This document shows positions 32,091 through 35,940 of a stretch of DNA of 35,940 bases, one piece after another. This DNA is from Fluviicola sp. (lineage in GTDB: Bacteria > Bacteroidota > Bacteroidia > Flavobacteriales_D > Crocinitomicaceae). Below the pieces are notes generated by a model, which saw only the letters and a list, made by a program, of their open reading frames with translations, was not told where the DNA came from and did no database searches. The translations under genes were made by a program, and so were the position numbers. The stretch spans positions 1 to 35,940 of the forward strand of contig JAIRJW010000064.1 in NCBI GenBank assembly GCA_031260455.1, written 5' to 3'. Position 1 is the stretch's first letter, and the number at the start of each line of letters is the position of its first letter.

Positions 32091-33263
32091 TTACATTATT
32101 TCCGTTAACCGGTTGGGGATCTGATTATCAGATTTGTAAAAAATCAAATCCCAGGTTATTTTCAGCCAAACCAAAACACACGAAACAGCTTTAAGAGCGT
32201 AGGGAATAATCACATTTTCTCTTCCTTTTCGAGGGAAAAAATCGGCAGAGGGAAGTACCATAAAAATGAATGCAAGCAGAATCAATATAAAATTTTCCGG
32301 TTTAAACTTCTGAGCGAAATACCAGATTGCAATACCGCAAACAGCAATGATATAAGTAGGCGATTCAGCTTTGTGATTGAAAATAACCACCCAAATCAGG
32401 ATAGAGGAAAGGAAAAATAACCTGATTTTCTTTTCATGAAACTGTTTGTAATGAATAAAAGGAAGGCATAATAATCCACCTCCTGCAAGCAGCGCAACTG
32501 GTCGTGCTTTTTCCCCAAACCAGATATGAATCCACCCGTCGGCATTAGGATCATCATTTTTCAAAAGAAACAGCCAGCTTTTATAGAGAAATTCCATTTG
32601 CGCCAGGGAAATGACCATGAACGGCAGCATCACAAATAAAGCTGTCCATCCGGCAGTATAGAGAAAAGCTCTGAGTTTTCCGGGATAGCAAAGGAACAGC
32701 AAAACGGCAACCATACCGAAAAGTTTAATAAACACAGTTGCTACGATACACAACGCAGCCAAAGCGATTTTTTTCCTTTCCAAATGAATATAGGCGAAGA
32801 TCATTAATCCTGCAATCAACCCGTTACTTTGTGAATTTTGAATGGAGGTTATCAGTTGGATAATCAGAAAGAGGAATGTAAAAATGATTTTTCTGTTGTT
32901 TTCAAACGGTAATTTCCAAAGAGCGAAAAAGAGGACAAAAACATTGAGCAAATTCCAGAGCAAGAGTCCGAAAAAGTCAGGCATCCAGGCCAGCAGCCCC
33001 ATAAAGAGTGAAAAGGCAGGACTGTATTTGTACAAATCCCAATGTTCTTGCGGATATAGCTGATACAAATCTTTGTTTTCAATGAGATGAAAAAAAGATT
33101 GTTTGAAAATGACATAATTGTTATAGTGTGTATATTCAATTCCTCCGTCACTATATGTTTTCGGAGGCAGGAGAATGCTTTGCAAAGTTACAATAACAAC
33201 AAAAAGCAAACATATAGCACCAATATAAACCATTGGTTTTTTGAGTGTTTGAAAGAAATTCAT
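32091..33263 (-). CDS. GT87/DUF2029-like integral membrane glycosyltransferase
   Basis: The product is 390 residues with about ten hydrophobic helices, from MVYIGAICLLFVVIVTLQSI at the N-terminus to FILILLAFIFMVLPSADFFP near the C-terminus. The first periplasmic loop has YNNYVIFKQSFFHLIENKDLY followed by YPQEHWDLYKYSP; this NY..FK.S..HL...KDLY..YP..H.D.YKYSP pattern is typical of the DUF2029/GT87 polyprenyl-phosphate-mannose-dependent family in Bacteroidota. The fold is GT-C, with the conserved acidic/aromatic loop after TM1. It would add a sugar to a lipid-linked or extracytoplasmic acceptor, plausibly the polysaccharide made by its neighbours. It is convergent with the acetyltransferase. 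Confidence 0.8.
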   Translation of the reverse strand: MNFFQTLKKPMVYIGAICLLFVVIVTLQSILLPPKTYSDGGIEYTHYNNYVIFKQSFFHLIENKDLYQLYPQEHWDLYKYSPAFSLFMGLLAWMPDFFGLLLWNLLNVFVLFFALWKLPFENNRKIIFTFLFLIIQLITSIQNSQSNGLIAGLMIFAYIHLERKKIALAALCIVATVFIKLFGMVAVLLFLCYPGKLRAFLYTAGWTALFVMLPFMVISLAQMEFLYKSWLFLLKNDDPNADGWIHIWFGEKARPVALLAGGGLLCLPFIHYKQFHEKKIRLFFLSSILIWVVIFNHKAESPTYIIAVCGIAIWYFAQKFKPENFILILLAFIFMVLPSADFFPRKGRENVIIPYALKAVSCVLVWLKITWDLIFYKSDNQIPNRLTEIM

Positions 33264-33310
33264 GCTTGATAAAAAATTAATTCAGTCGTAATAAAGGATA
33301 AGAAAAGAGG

Positions 33311-33337
33311 CAATAATTCGATTTGTTTCGATTATTG
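33311..33337. repeat. Near-perfect inverted repeat upstream of the GT87-like gene
   Basis: CAATAATTCGA and TCGATTATTG flank TTTGTT, forming a stem with one extra base on the left arm. It lies about 50 bases upstream of the ATG at 33263 and could be an operator or a weak hairpin. Confidence 0.35.
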
Positions 33338-33398
33338 TCCAAATTTTACGTGTTACTCCTGAGCCTGCCGTTCTTTTTTACAGGAAGGCAAGATCACT

Positions 33399-33419
33399 AA
33401 AAAAGAAGCCCAGGGCTTC
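33399..33419 (-). terminator. Rho-independent terminator on the minus strand
   Basis: Read on the minus strand, GAAGCC-CTG-GGCTTC is followed immediately by six T. It would stop transcripts of the tandem lipoprotein units before the GT87-like gene. Confidence 0.65.
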
Positions 33420-33420
33420 A

Positions 33421-33446
33421 GCACTTGAATGTGCTTTGTTTCAATG
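33421..33446 (-). pseudogene. 5' scrap of a third lipoprotein unit
   Basis: These bases match the start region of the lipoprotein gene at 34427: plus-strand AATGTGCTTTGTTTCA is shared exactly. The ATG is changed to TTG (minus strand TTGAAACAAAGC), and a stop follows after eight codons. The repeat GTACTGCC... and the GAACCCGG element lie beside it, as in the intact unit, so it marks a decayed or partly deleted third tandem copy. Confidence 0.6.
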
Positions 33447-33473
33447 AAGGAAAAAGGCAGTACCCGGCTAAAT

Positions 33474-33511
33474 CCGAACCGGAACAACGATTCAAATCCA
33501 ACCGGGTTCTG
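33474..33511 (-). repeat. GAACCCGG hairpin element, copy 2
   Basis: Same stem as at 32050, 9 bases after the stop of the lipoprotein gene at 33521. The flanking bases (CAGTACCCGGC on the plus strand at about 33458-33468) are also shared with copy 3. Confidence 0.55.
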
Positions 33512-33520
33512 TCAATCAGA

Positions 33521-33985
33521 TCAGGTCCGTTTCAGAGTCCATTTGCCTTTATAAACAATACTGCTCATCGGTTCTCCCGTAGTCATGTTCCGCCAGATAA
33601 ACTCAAAGTAGCCATCATCCACGGTATAAGCCCTCCCTTTTTGGGTGTAGGTTCCTTCGAAATACACATCTCCTTTAAAGGAGCCAGTCATTCCGTTCGC
33701 AAAAGCTACAGGTTTATTGCTGTTCAAATAAAGGATGTAAGAACACACGAATTTATTATCCTTCACTTTGAGGAACGTATATTTATTAAATACGTGAACG
33801 ATCAGTTCCTGACCTCTCCTCCTTTTCAGTTTGTTTTCAGCAATTGTTCCACTGCTTGTGAAAACATCCCCGCTATCAAACATCAGGCGCATTTCATAGG
33901 TATGCTTTCCGTTTTCCTTGTGACAGCCGGAAAGGAACACACAGGTAAAGACAAGTAAAAACGGTATTATTCTGATTCCAAACAT
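33521..33985 (-). CDS. Small lipoprotein, unit A second gene
   Basis: The product is 154 residues. The signal peptide ends in lipobox LSGC (Cys21, CHKENGKHTYEMRLMFDSGD). The mature domain is short and beta-rich, with the strongly conserved end YTQKGRAYTVDDGYFEFIW, then RNMTTGEPMSSIVYKGKWTLKR, shared almost exactly with the gene at 34523. The middle (about 50-95) differs more, showing faster change. No family is recognised. It lies 4 bases after its partner lipoprotein (33990), so the pair is an operon. Cell-envelope location is inferred. Confidence 0.75.
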   Translation of the reverse strand: MFGIRIIPFLLVFTCVFLSGCHKENGKHTYEMRLMFDSGDVFTSSGTIAENKLKRRRGQELIVHVFNKYTFLKVKDNKFVCSYILYLNSNKPVAFANGMTGSFKGDVYFEGTYTQKGRAYTVDDGYFEFIWRNMTTGEPMSSIVYKGKWTLKRT

Positions 33986-33989
33986 CGCC

Positions 33990-34427
33990 TTATTCTTTCC
34001 GGGTTAGTTGAAATGTGCCACTCACAGGTGATGCACCAGATGGCAAAGTACCATCATTTAGGAAATGAACCAGTAAATGATCTGCATCATGTTCCTCATA
34101 CGTGATTTTAGCACTTATTAATAAGCCCGGAGCATAAAAAGGTCCGCCCACCATTTTTTTAAAATCTCCGACTTGGAAATCCTTCAGGGAATTGATCCCC
34201 CCCAATTTCTGTCTTACATTAAAATAATAAGATGTGGCAGCACTCGCATCCGGCCCGGAAACCTCTCCGGTTGCCGTATCCTGCACTCCGTTTTTATTCC
34301 AGATACAGGCAAAATCAAATATTCCCGAATCAAAATCGTCCAGAACTCCTTTTTCCTTTTTTCTACAGGAAATGGCAACTAGTAGTATCAAACTACAACT
34401 TAACCACTTTAATGTGCTTTGTTTCAT
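33990..34427 (-). CDS. Small lipoprotein, unit A first gene
   Basis: The product is 145 residues, with signal peptide MKQSTLKWLSCSLILLVAISC (Cys21) followed by basic RKKEKG. The mature part begins LDDFDSGIFDFACIWNKNGV and QDTATGEVSGP, near-identical to the paralogue at 34992. It continues with ISAKITYEEHDADHLLVHF and ends PVSGTFQLTRKE. It looks like a small beta-sandwich of unknown role. The start codon region overlaps, in another frame, a short remnant encoding TYTNDETKHIKVVKL-stop, the tail of a T9SS protein. This shows how the unit was duplicated. Confidence 0.75.
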   Translation of the reverse strand: MKQSTLKWLSCSLILLVAISCRKKEKGVLDDFDSGIFDFACIWNKNGVQDTATGEVSGPDASAATSYYFNVRQKLGGINSLKDFQVGDFKKMVGGPFYAPGLLISAKITYEEHDADHLLVHFLNDGTLPSGASPVSGTFQLTRKE

Positions 34428-34475
34428 CGTTAGTATATGTTAATATAAGGGAAAAAAGACAGTACCCGGCCAAAT

Positions 34476-34513
34476 CCGAACCGGAACAACGATTCAAATT
34501 CAACCGGGTTCTG
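34476..34513 (-). repeat. GAACCCGG hairpin element, copy 3
   Basis: Same element as at 33474 with nearly identical flanks, 9 bases after the stop of the lipoprotein gene at 34523. It forms the boundary between tandem units A and B. Confidence 0.55.
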
Positions 34514-34522
34514 TCAATTATA

Positions 34523-34984
34523 TTATTTCCGTTTCAACGTCCATTTGCCTTTATAGACAATACTACTCATAGGTTGTCCCGTAGTCATGTTCCGCCAGAT
34601 AAACTCAAAGTAGCCATCATCCACGGTGTAAGCCCTCCCTTTTTGGGTGTAGGTTCCTTCAAGATAAATATCTCCCTTAAAGGTTCCTGCCATTCCACCT
34701 GCGAAGTTCGCAGGCTTATTCGTGAGGAAGGTCACTTCGTCCGAACATACCAATTGATTGTCCTTTACTTTGAGAAAGTGAAGCCCGTTGGTGAAAACAT
34801 CTACATAGAACCCCCGATACTTATTGTCCCGGCTTTTTTCTTTAATGACTCCGGTATTTAAAAACACATCTCCACTATCGAACAACAGGCGTAGCTCGTA
34901 TTTGTGCTTCCCGTTTTCTTTGTGACATCCTCCGGCCAGGAGTGCACAAACCAGTAACAAAGGTATTATTCTGATTCCAATCAT
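34523..34984 (-). CDS. Small lipoprotein, unit B second gene
   Basis: The product is 153 residues, paralogue of the gene at 33521. Its signal peptide MIGIRIIPLLLVCALLAGGC has Cys20. N- and C-terminal thirds are highly similar (CHKENGKHKYELRLLFDSGD; GTYTQKGRAYTVDDGYFEF and RNMTTGQPMSSIVYKGKWTL), whereas residues about 45-95 have diverged. It follows its partner gene (34992) by 7 bases. The function is unknown; it is an outer-envelope lipoprotein by inference. Confidence 0.75.
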   Translation of the reverse strand: MIGIRIIPLLLVCALLAGGCHKENGKHKYELRLLFDSGDVFLNTGVIKEKSRDNKYRGFYVDVFTNGLHFLKVKDNQLVCSDEVTFLTNKPANFAGGMAGTFKGDIYLEGTYTQKGRAYTVDDGYFEFIWRNMTTGQPMSSIVYKGKWTLKRK

Positions 34985-34991
34985 AGCTTCA

Positions 34992-35459
34992 TTATTTTCG
35001 GATTAGCTTAAATGTGCCACTTATCTTATTTATCGTAGTATCTGCTTCATTTTCACGATCGAAATAAACTAGTAAATGATCCGAGTCATGTTCTTCGTAT
35101 GTGATTATGCCACCTATCCATAAACCCGGGGGAGGAAAAGGGATATTTCCACTCAATGACCATAAACCCTGGGAAGAAAAAGAGCTGTTTACTATTCCTG
35201 AATAACCTCCCACACCAAAACTTTTCATGGTGGTTCCCAATTCTTGCTTTACCATAAAATAGTAACGCTGGGAGAACGTATAAGGCCCGGAAACTTCACC
35301 GGTTGCCGTATCCTGCACCCCGTTTGTATTCCAGATACAGACAAAATCAAATCTCCCGGAATCAAAATCATCCAAAGCTCCTTTTTGTTTTTTTCTGCAG
35401 GAGAGGGCGAATAGTAGTATTAAACTACAGCTTAACCACTTTAATATGGGTTGTTTCAT
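34992..35459 (-). CDS. Small lipoprotein, unit B first gene
   Basis: The product is 155 residues, paralogue of the gene at 33990. Its signal peptide is MKQPILKWLSCSLILLFALSC (Cys21). Conserved LDDFDSGRFDFVCIWNTNGV and QDTATGEVSGP follow, then a longer Gly/Ser-rich middle than in its twin (FGVGGYSGIVNSSFSSQG). It ends KISGTFKLIRK. Its first 35 bases overlap the 3' end of the T9SS protein gene in another frame, so the signal-peptide start overprints that gene's last codons. It is probably co-transcribed with it. Confidence 0.75.
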   Translation of the reverse strand: MKQPILKWLSCSLILLFALSCRKKQKGALDDFDSGRFDFVCIWNTNGVQDTATGEVSGPYTFSQRYYFMVKQELGTTMKSFGVGGYSGIVNSSFSSQGLWSLSGNIPFPPPGLWIGGIITYEEHDSDHLLVYFDRENEADTTINKISGTFKLIRK

Positions 35460-35940
35460 AGTTAGTATATGTTAATATAAGCGTGTATATTCCTGATGCC
35501 ACTTCACGAAGATCGAATAATTTATTCAAAGGATCAAATTCTTTTACCTCCGCACCGCTCTGATCCAGCAAAATCACCTGCTGTAATTCTTCGGTTGCCG
35601 CAATCTGTAAAAAATCCGATGTCGGGTTGGGATAAGCCACTGTTTCACGATTCTCTGTCCCTGTCCTGCCGGTTCCTGCAGTTTGATTTGATAAGGCGAT
35701 TTCTTCCAGTTCAGTGACCGTTGGCATTTTGATATAATTACTCCGATCCCTTCCACTCGTTACCGGAGCAACAAAGCTTCCCAGCTGGTTCTCCAAACTA
35801 CAGGTTGGGCAGGAATTGTTTACCGCAATGGCATAAGGCGTATTGGAGGACGTGAAATCATTCCCGCAGGTGATTTTTCCCACTTCTATCGTAATGGATC
35901 CCAATGAATCCGGATCGTAAATCCCTTCATTCAGCTCCAC
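35425..35940 (-). CDS. T9SS-exported protein, C-terminal part only
   Basis: The frame is open to the window edge; 171 residues are visible and the true start lies outside. The end (VAYPNPTSDFLQIAATEEL, VILLDQSGAEVKEFD, EVASGIYTLILTYTN, THIKVVKL) is a T9SS type A sorting domain of about 70 residues. Preceding parts have Cys-containing phrases (GKITCGNDF, NNSCPTCSLENQLG). It would be a secreted or surface-attached protein. The remaining domain content is unknown. The 3' end overlaps the lipoprotein gene at 35459, and the same tail sequence is repeated as a remnant before unit A. Confidence 0.8.
   Translation of the reverse strand: MELNEGIYDPDSLGSITIEVGKITCGNDFTSSNTPYAIAVNNSCPTCSLENQLGSFVAPVTSGRDRSNYIKMPTVTELEEIALSNQTAGTGRTGTENRETVAYPNPTSDFLQIAATEELQQVILLDQSGAEVKEFDPLNKLFDLREVASGIYTLILTYTNYETTHIKVVKL

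Noticed and set aside
33425..33958. Plus-strand frames over the lipoprotein genes (also 34232-34861)
   Set aside because: They resemble each other only because the underlying lipoprotein genes are duplicated; they have no signal peptides or domains.
1..35940. CRISPR array, rRNA, tRNA, prophage or complete insertion sequence
   Set aside because: No regularly spaced repeats, tRNA-like cloverleaf, rRNA segments, phage structural genes or intact transposase were seen on reading through; a dedicated scan was not possible.

Overview
The window looks like chromosomal DNA of a member of the Bacteroidota, most likely a flavobacterium near Fluviicola/Crocinitomicaceae (placement inferred from protein style, not from a search). 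Supporting signs are type IX secretion (T9SS) C-terminal sorting domains (YPNP motif) on two secreted proteins, promoter boxes matching the Bacteroidota TAnnTTTG consensus, almost no Shine-Dalgarno sequences, many lipoproteins, a Wza/Wzc-type polysaccharide export pair, and WaaA (a Gram-negative lipid A/Kdo enzyme).

Layout. 1-4.4 kb: an edge-truncated XRE regulator, a secreted tail-fibre-like protein, a T9SS-exported GH16 glucanase and two tandem outer-membrane barrel paralogues. A truncated third barrel copy is fused to the 5' scrap of a REP-associated tyrosine transposase, next to a perfect 42-bp palindrome. 4.6-9.7 kb: a NamZ-like muramidase lipoprotein whose start codon overlaps that of a divergent FtsX/LolE-type permease carrying a large extra periplasmic domain, then a barrel-like protein and waaA. 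9.9-13.3 kb: a LOG-family hydrolase, then an AT-rich patch of small orphan genes. This patch has an attC-like imperfect inverted repeat and a gene split by a -1 frameshift on an A AAA AAC heptamer. 13.3-23.3 kb, minus strand: uvrA, a lytic transglycosylase, and a compact surface-polysaccharide operon (GT4 glycosyltransferase, Wza-like, Wzc-like, rfbC, WecA-like). 23.5-26 kb: dacB (PBP4) and an AlkB-like oxygenase. 26.2-32 kb, plus strand: nucleotide-sugar genes (PLP aminotransferase, UDP-glucose dehydrogenase, UDP-glucuronate decarboxylase, hexapeptide N-acetyltransferase). 32-35.9 kb, minus strand: a GT87-like membrane glycosyltransferase, two tandem copies of a two-lipoprotein unit plus a fragment of a third, and the C-terminus of a T9SS cargo protein.

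How it fits together. The minus-strand operon and the plus-strand sugar genes would together make and export an O-antigen/capsule-like polymer: lipid-linked initiation (WecA-like), sugar precursors (RfbC, Ugd, Uxs, aminotransferase, acetyltransferase), transfer (GT4) and export (Wza/Wzc). Peptidoglycan enzymes (NamZ, lytic transglycosylase, DacB) lie among them.

The most interesting item is a two-gene module lodged between ugd and uxs with overlapping stop/start codons. It comprises an OLD/AAA_15-type ATPase and a small separate TOPRIM-like protein. This is the split ATPase + TOPRIM layout of anti-phage systems such as PARIS, and it is embedded translationally in a surface-sugar operon.
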